From positions 1 through 64,000 of the forward strand of contig NZ_MWUE01000003.1 in NCBI RefSeq assembly GCF_002077695.1: a DNA stretch of 64,000 nucleotides, read 5' to 3'. The DNA is from Pantoea latae. Its GTDB lineage: Bacteria > Pseudomonadota > Gammaproteobacteria > Enterobacterales > Enterobacteriaceae. Numbering within the stretch: the first letter of the stretch is position 1; every line of letters begins with the position of its first letter. Positions 26,536 to 35,116 of the stretch are shown one piece after another. The notes beneath the pieces are model-generated. The model saw only the letters and a program-made list of their open reading frames with translations, was not told where the DNA came from and ran no database searches. The position numbers and the translations under genes were made by a program.

Positions 26536-27474
26536 ATGAAAAAGAGCACCGTTGCGGTAATGATGATGGCCGCACTCTCTGGCACCGCGTTCGCCGACGC
26601 TTCGCCCTATACGCCAGATTTCTCTTCCCAGAGCCTGAGCGTTTCTACCTCAGTGGGTATGCTGGGCGGAAAATCTAAAGAGCTGGTGTATGACGCCAGC
26701 AGTGGGCGTAAAGTCAGCCAGCTTGACTGGAAGATCAAAAATGTCGCTATCCTCAAGGGCGATATCGCCTGGGACGCTTACTCCTTTTTGACGCTGAACG
26801 CGCGCGGCTGGACCTCTCTCGCCTCGGGTTCCGGTCATATGGACGACTACGACTGGCAGAGCGCTCGTCAGTCAAGCTGGACCGATCACTCTTCGCATCC
26901 GAATACCGATGTGAACTACGCCAATGAATACGATCTGAACGTAAAAGGCTGGTTCCTGCAGGATGACGACTACAAAGTCGGCGCAGTGGCGGGCTATCAG
27001 GAGACGCGCTTTAGCTGGACGGCCTACGGCGGCTCGTTCAACTATGACAACGGCAGCTTTATCGGCAGCTTCGCCGACGGCGAACGCGGTATCGGCTACA
27101 GCCAGCGCTTCTCCATGCCCTATGTCGGCCTGGTGGGTCAGTACCGCATCAACGATTTCGAGTTCAACGCGCTGTTTAAATTCAGCGACTGGGTGCGCGC
27201 CCATGATAACGATGAGCACTATATGCGCGACCTGACGTTCCGCGAAAAAACCTCGAACTCGCGCTACTACGGCGTGGCGGTGGATGCGGGTTATTACCTG
27301 ACGGAACACGCTAAAGTGTTTGCCGAGTTTACCTGGAGCAAGTATGAAGAGGGCAAGGGCGGCACGCAGGTGATCTATACCCCAACCGGCGAATCGGCCT
27401 CATACGGCGGCGACGCGGCGGGCATTTCCAACAAGAACACCACGCTGACCGTTGGTCTGCAATATCGCTTCTGA
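26536..27474 (+). CDS. Omptin-family outer-membrane aspartyl protease
   Basis: 312-residue omptin (OmpT/Pla/PgtE family): a signal peptide ([20 protein letters not shown]) followed by a ten-strand barrel ending in an aromatic LQYRF. All four catalytic residues are present: Asp104 and Asp106 in MDDYDW, and Asp226 and His228 in DNDEHY, equivalent to OmpT Asp83, Asp85, Asp210 and His212. These proteases cleave cationic peptides and plasminogen at basic residues and need lipopolysaccharide. Start at 26536 as the signal peptide begins there; the longer frame has no export signal. Confidence 0.93.
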   Translation: MKKSTVAVMMMAALSGTAFADASPYTPDFSSQSLSVSTSVGMLGGKSKELVYDASSGRKVSQLDWKIKNVAILKGDIAWDAYSFLTLNARGWTSLASGSGHMDDYDWQSARQSSWTDHSSHPNTDVNYANEYDLNVKGWFLQDDDYKVGAVAGYQETRFSWTAYGGSFNYDNGSFIGSFADGERGIGYSQRFSMPYVGLVGQYRINDFEFNALFKFSDWVRAHDNDEHYMRDLTFREKTSNSRYYGVAVDAGYYLTEHAKVFAEFTWSKYEEGKGGTQVIYTPTGESASYGGDAAGISNKNTTLTVGLQYRF

Positions 27475-27500
27475 TAAACAAAAAAAAACCCGCCGCTGGC

Positions 27501-28102
27501 TAGTGCTTGTCAGTTAAGGTCATGTGCAGGTAAGGTCGCTATTTTCTTAAAATGGCGGCCTTTTCGTATACGCGTGTGAGCATGCTGGTGCGGGCCACCG
27601 TGCCTCCTCTGCTGCCGGGCCGTCCTCGCGCCGCTGCGCGGTGCCTTCGGCTGCAACGTCGTGCCGGCCGGACCGTTCGGGTACGGCCATCCAGGCCTAC
27701 CCGAACTGCCTGTCGCATCCCTGCGACAGGCTCCTGGCACAACGTTTCCGCCTCAGCGCTGCGAATAGCCCTCTACAGCAGAGGAGGCGCAGTGGCCTCA
27801 GACAGAGTGCCCTTTGCAGCAGTAGAAACGCTGCCGTCCTTTTCCAGCAGCGCACACGGAAGCTGGCCAGCAGGCTGGTGCCGCTCAGGGGCGGGCATTT
27901 CGCAGCGCTGAACAGAGTGAGTATGTCAGGAGAGCCCGCAGGGAAGCGGGCGAAAGGTGGGGCTGGAACAGGGATGTTCCATCCCCACCGGTCCGTCAGG
28001 CAGACGAATGGCGTGAAGGGACCGCGTCAGCGGCGCGAGGACCGCCCGTCCCTGAGCGGCCCCAGACTGCGTTATCACCCCGTGCTTAACTGCCAAACAT
28101 TA
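27501..28102. mobile_element. 600-bp non-coding element with inverted termini and ornate secondary structure
   Basis: The ends match as inverted repeats: left from 27501 and right (reverse complement) from 28102 agree at 15 of 18 positions, sharing CAGTTAAG, and both begin with TA, as expected for a TA target duplication. Inside are two domains, each closed by a perfect 11-bp long-range pairing: 27602-27612 with 27778-27788, and 27881-27891 with 28050-28060. Domain 1 holds perfect hairpins at 27675-27706 and 27709-27730. Domain 2 holds hairpins at 27934-27951, 27956-27989 (nested 7+6 bp, GGGA loop), 27994-28006 and 28022-28033. No credible protein is encoded. It could be a MITE-like element, a large structured RNA, or both. 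It lies between AAAAAACC and GGTTTTTT tracts, as if inserted in a convergent terminator. Confidence 0.7.
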
Positions 28103-28143
28103 CGCCGCTGACAGGTTTTTTACGCAGTAAACGCAGATGCAAG

Positions 28144-29604
28144 TTACTGCGCCGCCCGCTCTTTACTCCGCGAACGCAGCTTCTTCACCAGACGATGCGC
28201 TTCCGCTTCGCTGGCCACCGCCGGGGATGAGCCGCGCAGCGGTTTGCGCGCCGACTCATGCAGCGTCAGCACCGTGATCAGACCAATGACGCCCGCGCCC
28301 ATCAGATAGTAGGCGGGCATCATCAGGTTGTGGGTGGTGTCTACCAGCCAGGCGGTAATCAACGGCGTGGTGCCGCCGAACAGCGAGACCGAGAGGTTAA
28401 AGCCGATTGCCAGCGCGCTGTAGCGGATATCCGTGACAAACAGCGCCGGCAGCGTTGCGGGCATGGTGCCGCTAAAGCAGGTATGCAGCACGCCCAGCAC
28501 AATCAGTCCGGCGAACACCAGCCACATATTGCCCGATGTCACCAGCATCATGCAGGGGATCGCCAGCAGGATCAGGCCTACCGCGCCGCTGCCGATCACC
28601 GGACGGCGACCCAGGCGGTCCGCCCAGTGTCCCCAGAACAGCGTCAGCGGCATCATGACAAACATCACCACCATAATCAGCAGCAGGCTGCTCAACTCGC
28701 CCATGCCGAGAATGCCGGTCAAATAGCTCGGCATATACGAGGTCAGCATGTAGTTGGAGACGTTAAACAACAGCACCAGCCCGATGCACTTCAGCATCGG
28801 CTTGTGATATTTCTTCAGCATCTGCATCACGGTCAGCGCCGGTTTGCTGTGCTCGAGCGCCTCCTGCTTTTCCATATGCTGCTGGAACGCCGGGGTCTCT
28901 TCCAGCTTCAGCCGCACATAGAGACCGAACAGGCCAAGCGGCGCCGCGATAAAGAAGGGCACGCGCCAGCCCCAGTCAAGCATGGTTTGCTCAGGCAGAA
29001 TTGAGGTCAGGGCGGTAACAAATCCCGCGCCGAGCAGATAGCCGCCAAGCGTACCGAATTCAAGGAAGCTGCCCATAAAACCGCGGCGCTTATCGGTCGA
29101 ATACTCGGCGATAAAGGTGGCCGCGCCGCCATATTCGCCGCCGGTAGAGAAGCCCTGCACCAGACGCGCCACCAGCAGCAGGATCGGGGCAAGAATGCCG
29201 ATACTGGCGTAGGAGGGGATCAGGCCGATACAAAAGGTGCCGATCGACATCATGATCATGGTCATCGCCAGCACTTTCTGTCGGCCGATGCGGTCGCCGA
29301 GCGGACCAAATACCAGTCCGCCAATGGGGCGCACCAGAAACGCGGCGGCGAAGGTGCCGAATGCGGCGATCAACTGCGCGGTGTTACTGGCGTTGGCGAA
29401 AAATACCTTGCCAATCGTCACGGCGAGGTAGCTGTAGACGCCGAAGTCGAACCACTCCATAGCGTTGCCGAGCGCCGCCGCGCCGACCGCGCGCTTCAGC
29501 ATGTCGTTGTCGACGATGGTAATATCGTCAACCGTTAGCTCTTTCTGTTTTTTCTGCCAGAAATGCTTTTTACTTTTTTCCGTGGGTGGGTTCCCGGTGC
29601 TCAT
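28144..29604 (-). CDS. ProP-like MFS proline/betaine symporter
   Basis: 486-residue inner-membrane H+ symporter of the metabolite:H+ family. ProP-like landmarks are AMEWFDFGVYSYLAVTIGKVF after the N-terminus, GPLGDRIGRQKVLA in loop 2-3, the GFSTGGEYGGAATFIAEYS segment and a long hydrophilic N-terminus. In E. coli ProP imports proline, glycine betaine and ectoine under osmotic stress and has a long C-terminal coiled coil. Here only about 25 charged residues follow the last helix region (SEAEAHRLVKKLRSR), so the coiled coil is short or absent. Sarcosine oxidase elsewhere in the window suggests betaine-related substrates are used by this organism. Confidence 0.85.
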   Translation of the reverse strand: MSTGNPPTEKSKKHFWQKKQKELTVDDITIVDNDMLKRAVGAAALGNAMEWFDFGVYSYLAVTIGKVFFANASNTAQLIAAFGTFAAAFLVRPIGGLVFGPLGDRIGRQKVLAMTMIMMSIGTFCIGLIPSYASIGILAPILLLVARLVQGFSTGGEYGGAATFIAEYSTDKRRGFMGSFLEFGTLGGYLLGAGFVTALTSILPEQTMLDWGWRVPFFIAAPLGLFGLYVRLKLEETPAFQQHMEKQEALEHSKPALTVMQMLKKYHKPMLKCIGLVLLFNVSNYMLTSYMPSYLTGILGMGELSSLLLIMVVMFVMMPLTLFWGHWADRLGRRPVIGSGAVGLILLAIPCMMLVTSGNMWLVFAGLIVLGVLHTCFSGTMPATLPALFVTDIRYSALAIGFNLSVSLFGGTTPLITAWLVDTTHNLMMPAYYLMGAGVIGLITVLTLHESARKPLRGSSPAVASEAEAHRLVKKLRSRSKERAAQ

Positions 29605-30139
29605 ATTATCCTCATCTTAACCAATGAGGCTCTTATAGCTTTCGTCGCCGTACCGCCAACAAAGGGAAAGAAAGCTATAAGCAGCCTGCTAAATAAATGA
29701 CGGCAGCTTGTTTACAACAATTTACCTTACTATAAAAACGGCCTCGCTTACAAATTAGCAGATTTTTTCGCTGTTATGGCGGTGAGAGCAGGCAATTGAT
29801 GCCATGCTGAAATCAAATGAAGCGATAAATTACTGGCCGTCAGCGGGTTAGCACGCTGAAAAAATAGTGATGGCAACGGCCGGTGGGCATATACCCGGCA
29901 ACGCAACCTGCTCAGCGAAAATAACCTGATGTTAAGTGGGGATAAATAGCGCGTAGCATGATCTTATGCGGTAAACGGTAATTAACCCTGTCTGGCGTGC
30001 GGGTTTAATTAGCAGCAAATGTCATTAATCTGTCACCGGGTTGATAAGGCGTTATCGCCGCCGCCAGCTAACATTCAGAGACGACGTGAATTGAGACTCA
30101 GCGGCCGCGCAGCGAGGCGGCTCGCCTGATGGAGGAGTT
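29605..30139. other. Intergenic region between divergent proP-like and SDR genes
   Basis: 535 bp, AT-rich, presumably with both promoters. No gene or RNA recognised. A short palindrome GATAA-N4-TTATC lies near 30042-30055; I cannot assign it to a regulator. Confidence 0.5.
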
Positions 30140-30880
30140 ATGGCCCGATTTAGTGACAAGCGTATCCTGATTACCGGCGGCACCAGCGGCATGGGGCTGG
30201 CGGGCGCGCAGCGCATTCAGGCGGAAGGCGGCCGCGTGGCGGTCACCGGACGCAACGCCAGCCGGCTGCAGTATGCCAACAGCGTGCTGCACGACAATGC
30301 GCTGGTATTGCGCAACGACGCCTCGCTGGAGGCGGATATCGACGCGCTGGGCGAGGCGGTGGAAAAGTGGGGCAAGCTGGACGGCCTGTGGCTTAACGCT
30401 GGCTATGCCGAGCTGGGCGAACTGGAATCGGTCACGGCGGAAGCCTTTAACGCCATGATGAACGCCAATGTGCGCGGCCCGATGCTGCAGCTGGCCCGGC
30501 TGTCGCCGCTGCTCAATCCTGGCGCCTCTGTGGTGGTGACCTCCTCCTCGTCGACCTATGAGGGCGCGGCCTCCACCAGCCTTTACGCTGCCACCAAAGG
30601 GGCGATTGTGGCGGTGGCGCGCAGCTGGGCGTCGGCGCTGGCGCCGCGCGACATTCGGGTGAACGTGGTGATCCCCGGCCCGATCGAGACGCACTTCCGC
30701 GACTTTCTGCCGGAGACGGCGCGCCAGCAGTTTGAGGATTTTATCGTTGGACAGGTGCCGCTCAGGCGGGCGGGAAGGGCGGAAGAAGCGGCGGCGGTGG
30801 CGCTGTTTTTGCTCTCCAGCGACGCCTCTTTCGTGACGGGCAGCCAGTACGCGGTAGACGGCGGACTGGTGCGCTACTGA
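30140..30880 (+). CDS. Short-chain dehydrogenase/reductase
   Basis: 246-residue classical SDR, cytoplasmic. The cofactor motif is ITGGTSGMG (about 11-19), with Arg39 soon after (TGRNAS), suggesting NADP(H) preference. The strand motif LNAGYAE follows, the catalytic Ser is in VTSSSSTYEG, and the Tyr-x-x-x-Lys is YAATK. The C-terminal GSQYAVDGGLVRY is typical. The substrate is unknown. A GGAGGAG ribosome-binding site precedes the ATG. It is convergent with the glutamate dehydrogenase gene. Confidence 0.87.
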   Translation: MARFSDKRILITGGTSGMGLAGAQRIQAEGGRVAVTGRNASRLQYANSVLHDNALVLRNDASLEADIDALGEAVEKWGKLDGLWLNAGYAELGELESVTAEAFNAMMNANVRGPMLQLARLSPLLNPGASVVVTSSSSTYEGAASTSLYAATKGAIVAVARSWASALAPRDIRVNVVIPGPIETHFRDFLPETARQQFEDFIVGQVPLRRAGRAEEAAAVALFLLSSDASFVTGSQYAVDGGLVRY

Positions 30881-30884
30881 TAAG

Positions 30885-30906
30885 CAGGGCAGCCTGTGCT
30901 GCCCTG
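30885..30906. terminator. Hairpin between convergent SDR and glutamate dehydrogenase genes
   Basis: Perfect nine-base arms CAGGGCAGC and GCTGCCCTG with a CTGT loop, five bases after the SDR stop and just before the end of the dehydrogenase gene. It has no T tract on either strand, so its strength as a terminator is uncertain. Confidence 0.5.
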
Positions 30907-30913
30907 TAAGCGG

Positions 30914-32188
30914 TTAGCCTGGATAGATGCCGCGCTCTTTACGCGCCATCAGAATGCGTTCGCAGGCGACGATATAGGCCGCCGTACGCAGCGAACAGGC
31001 TTTCTCTTCGGCTTTGTGCCAGACGTGCACCATGGCGTCGGTCATGATCTTATCCATGCGCGCATTGATCTCCTCTTCGCTCCAGAAGAAACTCGCCATG
31101 TCCTGCACCCATTCGAAGTAGCTGACGGTCACGCCGCCGGCGTTACAGATGACGTCCGGCACCACGATAATATTGCGCTCGGCCAGCACATCGTCCGCTT
31201 CGGGATAGGTAGGGCCGTTTGCGCCCTCCAGCACCAGCTTGCAGCTCAGTCGTTCAGCGCGCTCCCGGGTGATCTGTCCTTCCAGCGCCGCCGGAATAAA
31301 GATATCCATTTCGCTGCGCCAGAACGCCTCTTCATCGATCTTCTGCGCGCCCGGGAAGCCGAGGATCTGCTTGTGCTCCTGCTGCCAGCGCGTCAGCTCC
31401 GCCATATTGATGCCGTCTGGATTAGCGATGGTGGCGCTATGGTCCTGAATTGCCACCACAAAGGCGCCCGCCTCGGAGAAGAGTCGCGCCGCTTCGCTGC
31501 CGACGTTGCCGAAGCCCTGTACCGCGACGCGCGCGCCCTCGACGGGAATGCCCGCGCGACGCGCCACTTCGCGGCCGGTGATAAATACGCCGCGACCGGT
31601 CGCCTTTTCACGTCCCAGCGAGCCGCCCAGATGCACCGGCTTGCCGGTCACCACGCCGGTGACGGTGGTGCCGCTGTTCATGGAGTAGGTGTCCATCATC
31701 CACGCCATAACTTTGCTGTTGGTGCCGACGTCTGGCGCGGGAATATCTTTTTGCGGTCCGATAATAATGCCGATTTCGCTGGTGTAGCGGCGCGTCAAAC
31801 GTTCCAGCTCGCCTTCCGACAGCGCGAAGGGATCGCAGCGAATGCCGCCTTTGGCACCGCCGTAAGGCAGATTGACCGCGGCGCACTTGATGGTCATCCA
31901 CGCCGAGAGCGCCATTACTTCGTTGAGATCGACGTTGGGATGGTAGCGAACCCCACCTTTGCCCGGCCCGCGCGACAGGTTGTGCTGCACGCGGTAGCCT
32001 TCGAAGTGACGAATAGAGCCGTCATCCATCTGTAGCGGGATATCGACAATCAGCGCGCGTTTCGGATGACGCAGGGTGTCGATCCAGCGCGCCAGCTCGC
32101 CCAAATAGGGTGCGACGCGATCGATTTGTTGCAGGTAGGTGGACCAGGCAGATGTACCGTTTTCAGACGCGTAGGATAACTTTTCCAT
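30914..32188 (-). CDS. Glutamate dehydrogenase (GluDH family, probably NAD-linked)
   Basis: 424-residue member of the Glu/Leu/Phe/Val dehydrogenase family, interconverting glutamate and 2-oxoglutarate plus ammonia. Substrate residues appear in [11 protein letters not shown] (74-84), the catalytic Lys is Lys113 in PYGGAKGG, and the catalytic Asp is in DIPAPDVGT near 153. The Rossmann motif GFGNVGS is at 225-231. The length and sequence resemble the roughly 420-residue GudB/RocG-type enzymes rather than the roughly 447-residue NADP enzyme GdhA of E. coli, so a catabolic NAD enzyme is likely. AAAGG lies upstream of the ATG. Confidence 0.9.
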   Translation of the reverse strand: MEKLSYASENGTSAWSTYLQQIDRVAPYLGELARWIDTLRHPKRALIVDIPLQMDDGSIRHFEGYRVQHNLSRGPGKGGVRYHPNVDLNEVMALSAWMTIKCAAVNLPYGGAKGGIRCDPFALSEGELERLTRRYTSEIGIIIGPQKDIPAPDVGTNSKVMAWMMDTYSMNSGTTVTGVVTGKPVHLGGSLGREKATGRGVFITGREVARRAGIPVEGARVAVQGFGNVGSEAARLFSEAGAFVVAIQDHSATIANPDGINMAELTRWQQEHKQILGFPGAQKIDEEAFWRSEMDIFIPAALEGQITRERAERLSCKLVLEGANGPTYPEADDVLAERNIIVVPDVICNAGGVTVSYFEWVQDMASFFWSEEEINARMDKIMTDAMVHVWHKAEEKACSLRTAAYIVACERILMARKERGIYPG

Positions 32189-32566
32189 AAAGACCTTTCT
32201 TTTTTACAGGCGTTTATTATGTGTTGCCGAGGATGCGCAGCGGATTTGACCGCACCCGGATAATTTACCACTTACTGAAGAAAGATAATTTTTCTCCGGC
32301 CCCAGAAAAAAACCTTTCTGCCACATTTTGGTGCAGGACAGTGCATAAATAATGGAGCAGGCGCGATTGAGCTGAATAAAGATGTGGCAATGGTGCATGC
32401 AGGCTGCATAAATGAAATCTGTTGCCACTTTTCAGTTCCTTGAGACATCTCATAATTTGCACAAATTACGCCCGCCGCGTATTGACTTTACCTGCCTGAA
32501 TTAGCTGCATGAGCGCAGCTAATGCGTTGATTACTTTTCGTAATGGCTAACGCGGCGGGCGACTGG
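32189..32566. other. Intergenic region upstream of glutamate dehydrogenase
   Basis: About 380 AT-rich bases that presumably include the dehydrogenase promoter. No gene, RNA or clear operator was recognised. Confidence 0.5.
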
Positions 32567-32839
32567 CTAAAGCGCCATAACCGCTTCGATTTCAATGCGC
32601 AGATCGGGCGAAAAGAGCCGGCTGACCTCTACTAGCGAGCAGGCGGGAAGGTGGTCACCATAATAGCGAAACAGCACCTGACGCAGCGCGTCAATGTCGT
32701 CAAATGAGGTGATAAATATTGTCACCTTAATCAGGGCGCTGAGGGTGCTATTTTCCGCCTGCGCAATATGCAGGAACTGTTGAAATATCGCCTCAGCCTG
32801 CTGAGCAAGGGAACCGGTTTTTAAATCCCATTGAACATC
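32567..32839 (-). pseudogene. RidA (YjgF) family remnant, N-terminus missing
   Basis: Reading the minus strand, an open stretch of about 90 codons ends at TAG (32567-32569) and has no start codon; an in-frame TGA lies at 32840-32842. The translation aligns with the C-terminal two-thirds of RidA-family enamine/imine deaminases: WDLKTGSLAQQAEAIF, then ENSTLSALIKVTIFITSFDD, YYGDHLPACSLVEVSRL and the terminal IEIEAVMAL. About 35 residues, including the usual GPYSQAV start, are missing. No frameshift is seen in what remains, so decay looks recent. Confidence 0.75.
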
Positions 32840-32884
32840 TCAATCGCGCGATAAATTATTGACGCTGTTATTAACGCATCTTTT

Positions 32885-32908
32885 CGCTATATAATTGTAA
32901 ATATAGCG
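32885..32908. promoter_or_regulatory. Perfect palindrome upstream of the TonB receptor gene
   Basis: Eight-base arms CGCTATAT (32885-32892) and ATATAGCG (32901-32908) around an eight-base AT spacer, 66 bp before the receptor start codon. It does not match the Fur consensus. It looks like the operator of a dimeric regulator, which is not encoded nearby. Confidence 0.55.
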
Positions 32909-32974
32909 ACACTGGTTTTCACCTGTCACCATTTCGCTGCGTTAATATCACCCTAATCACTGGCAAAATAAATA

Positions 32975-35104
32975 ATGAAATTGACTTCCCGCGCGCTTTT
33001 CCAACCCAGCCTGCTCAGCTTACTTATTTTCTCTGCTTTACAGGCGCAGGGCGCGCAGCAAAATAGCGATCAGACGCTGGTGGTTTCCGCCGCGCCCACA
33101 GCCGCTCACACGCGCGAAGACGCCACGCAGAAAAGCGCCATGCTGGGCAATGCAGGCAAACAGCCGGTGCGCAACACCCCTTTTTCTATTCAGTCGCTGT
33201 CGCCTGAATTAATGAAGCAGCAGCAGCTGAAAAGCGTCAGCGACCTCTACCGCTATATGCCGTCGGTGCAGGGCGACGGCGCGCGCCCGCAAACGCGCGG
33301 CATGCAGGGCAGCGTGGTGCAAAACAGCATGATCGACGGCCTGAACGTTGTCTCCACCACCGACTATGCGGCCGAGCAGTTTGATCATATTGAGGTGCTA
33401 AACGGCCTGGCCGGCTCGCTTTACGGCCCGGCCAACCCGGCGGGGCTGTTTAACTTTGTAGCGAAGCGCGCCACCGATCTGCCGCAGCACCGACTAACGG
33501 TCGCGGGCGGCAGCGGCGGCAATCACAAAGTGGCCGCCGACTTGAGCGGGCCGCTGGATCAAAATGATCGCCTGCGTTATCGCCTCAACCTGCTGGATGA
33601 CGAAGGCGGCGGCTATGTCAGCGGCAGCAAGGTGCGCCGCCAGCTGTTTAGCCTGGCGCTGGACGCCAGCCTCAGCGACCGCACCGAGCTGGAGACTAAC
33701 TTCAGCTACTATCACTATTACGATAAAGGCCTGCCGGGCAAATTCGCGCTGGGCAACGGCCTGACCTTTCCGGCGGCGCCGGACCCGAAAAAAGCGGGGC
33801 TGGGACAATATTACGCCGGGGATGACAACCATACCCTGACCGCCGGTCTGCACCTGAAGCATGACTTCGACGGCAACTGGCAGGGCGAGATCGGCGTGCT
33901 GCGTCAGATCGCCGATCGCGAGTCGACCGGCGTCACCAACACCTTTACCGATCGGGCAGGGCATTACACCACCACCACTTCATCCGCCACCGCCAGCCGC
34001 TTTACCATTAACAGCTATATGGCGAACCTGAATGGCGAGGTCGACACCGGCTGGATCCATCATCAGATCGCCACCGGCGTGCGCGGTTTTGTCTGGAAGA
34101 ACATGAACCCGGCGCATGGCGCTACCTCGACGCTGGGCAGCGCCTCGCTGGATCAGCCGTTGCGCTTCGACCAGCCCGACTATCCCGACTTCACCGACCG
34201 CTATCACTCCGCCACCGCGACGCAGCACGCCTTTCTGCTGAGCGATAATCTGCAGTTTTCGCCGCAGTGGAGTTTACTGCTGGCAGGCAGCGAAAGCCTG
34301 CTGAGTTCGGCCAACTACGCCAAAACCGGCGCGCGCAGCAGCGCCTCCTCCAACAGCGGGTTCTCCGGCTCCGCCAGCCTGATGTATAAACCGGTGGATC
34401 CGCTGACGCTCTATGTCACCTGGGCAGACAGCCTGCAACAGGGCGATACCGCGCCCGCCGGTGCCAGCAACGCGGGGAATATTCTCGCCCCTTATCGCAG
34501 CAGGCAGGTGGAAGCGGGCGCGAAACTGGCGGTAAATCGCCTGCTGCTGACGGCGGCGCTGTTTGAGATCAAACGCCCCTTTGCCTACACCAACAGCAGC
34601 GGCGACTACGCGGTGGACGGCGAGCAGCGTAACCGCGGCGTAGAGCTGATGGCGGACGGCGACCTGACCGACGCGCTGCATCTCTATGGCGGTATGACCT
34701 GGCTCGATCCGCGCCTGTTCGATACCGCCAGCGCCACCACCGACGGCAAGCAAATCGTCGGGCTGCCGCGCTACACCGCCAGCCTGTTTGCCGCCTGGGA
34801 TCTGCCGGGGATAATGGGCGCCGATCTGCATGGCGGCGCGCGCTACGTCGGCCAGCGCCCCACCGACAACACCAACAGCGGCTGGGTGAGCGGCTACACC
34901 ACCCTCGATGCGGGCGCGGCCTGGAAAACCCGTCTGATGCAGACCGACACCACCTTCCGCCTTGACGTCACTAATCTCACCAACCGTCACTACTGGACCA
35001 ATATCGTGCCGGGCGGCCTGAACGGCTACAGCGGCGCGGGCTACGCCAGCGCGTCGATCGGCGCGCCGCGCCAGCTGCAGCTCTCTATGCAGCTCGATTT
35101 CTAA
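32975..35104 (+). CDS. TonB-dependent siderophore-type receptor
   Basis: 709-residue outer-membrane receptor: signal peptide (core LLSLLIFSALQAQG, cut near AQA-QQ), TonB box QTLVVSA (about 33-39), plug domain (about 60-165; TPFSIQSLSPELM, QTRGMQG, IEVLNGLAGSLYG) and a 22-strand barrel ending in LSMQLDF. It takes a ferric siderophore or other large metal chelate across the outer membrane with TonB energy. The next gene, 12 bp on, encodes a periplasmic metal-chelate binding protein, so the pair forms an uptake operon that lacks its own permease and ATPase. The ligand is not evident. Confidence 0.92.
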   Translation: MKLTSRALFQPSLLSLLIFSALQAQGAQQNSDQTLVVSAAPTAAHTREDATQKSAMLGNAGKQPVRNTPFSIQSLSPELMKQQQLKSVSDLYRYMPSVQGDGARPQTRGMQGSVVQNSMIDGLNVVSTTDYAAEQFDHIEVLNGLAGSLYGPANPAGLFNFVAKRATDLPQHRLTVAGGSGGNHKVAADLSGPLDQNDRLRYRLNLLDDEGGGYVSGSKVRRQLFSLALDASLSDRTELETNFSYYHYYDKGLPGKFALGNGLTFPAAPDPKKAGLGQYYAGDDNHTLTAGLHLKHDFDGNWQGEIGVLRQIADRESTGVTNTFTDRAGHYTTTTSSATASRFTINSYMANLNGEVDTGWIHHQIATGVRGFVWKNMNPAHGATSTLGSASLDQPLRFDQPDYPDFTDRYHSATATQHAFLLSDNLQFSPQWSLLLAGSESLLSSANYAKTGARSSASSNSGFSGSASLMYKPVDPLTLYVTWADSLQQGDTAPAGASNAGNILAPYRSRQVEAGAKLAVNRLLLTAALFEIKRPFAYTNSSGDYAVDGEQRNRGVELMADGDLTDALHLYGGMTWLDPRLFDTASATTDGKQIVGLPRYTASLFAAWDLPGIMGADLHGGARYVGQRPTDNTNSGWVSGYTTLDAGAAWKTRLMQTDTTFRLDVTNLTNRHYWTNIVPGGLNGYSGAGYASASIGAPRQLQLSMQLDF

Positions 35105-35116
35105 GGAGCCGAACCG

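Noticed and set aside
27934..27989. Group II intron domain V in the structured element
   Set aside because: The adjacent hairpins and GAAA linker looked intron-like, but the conserved AGC triad and domain V bulge are missing and there is no reverse transcriptase or GUGYG 5' end.
27552..28111. Open frames of 119 and 156 codons inside the structured element
   Set aside because: They start without ribosome-binding sites, overlap each other in different frames, have Arg/Ser/Pro-rich composition with no domain, and run through the paired arms of the hairpins. RNA or DNA structure explains the sequence better than coding.
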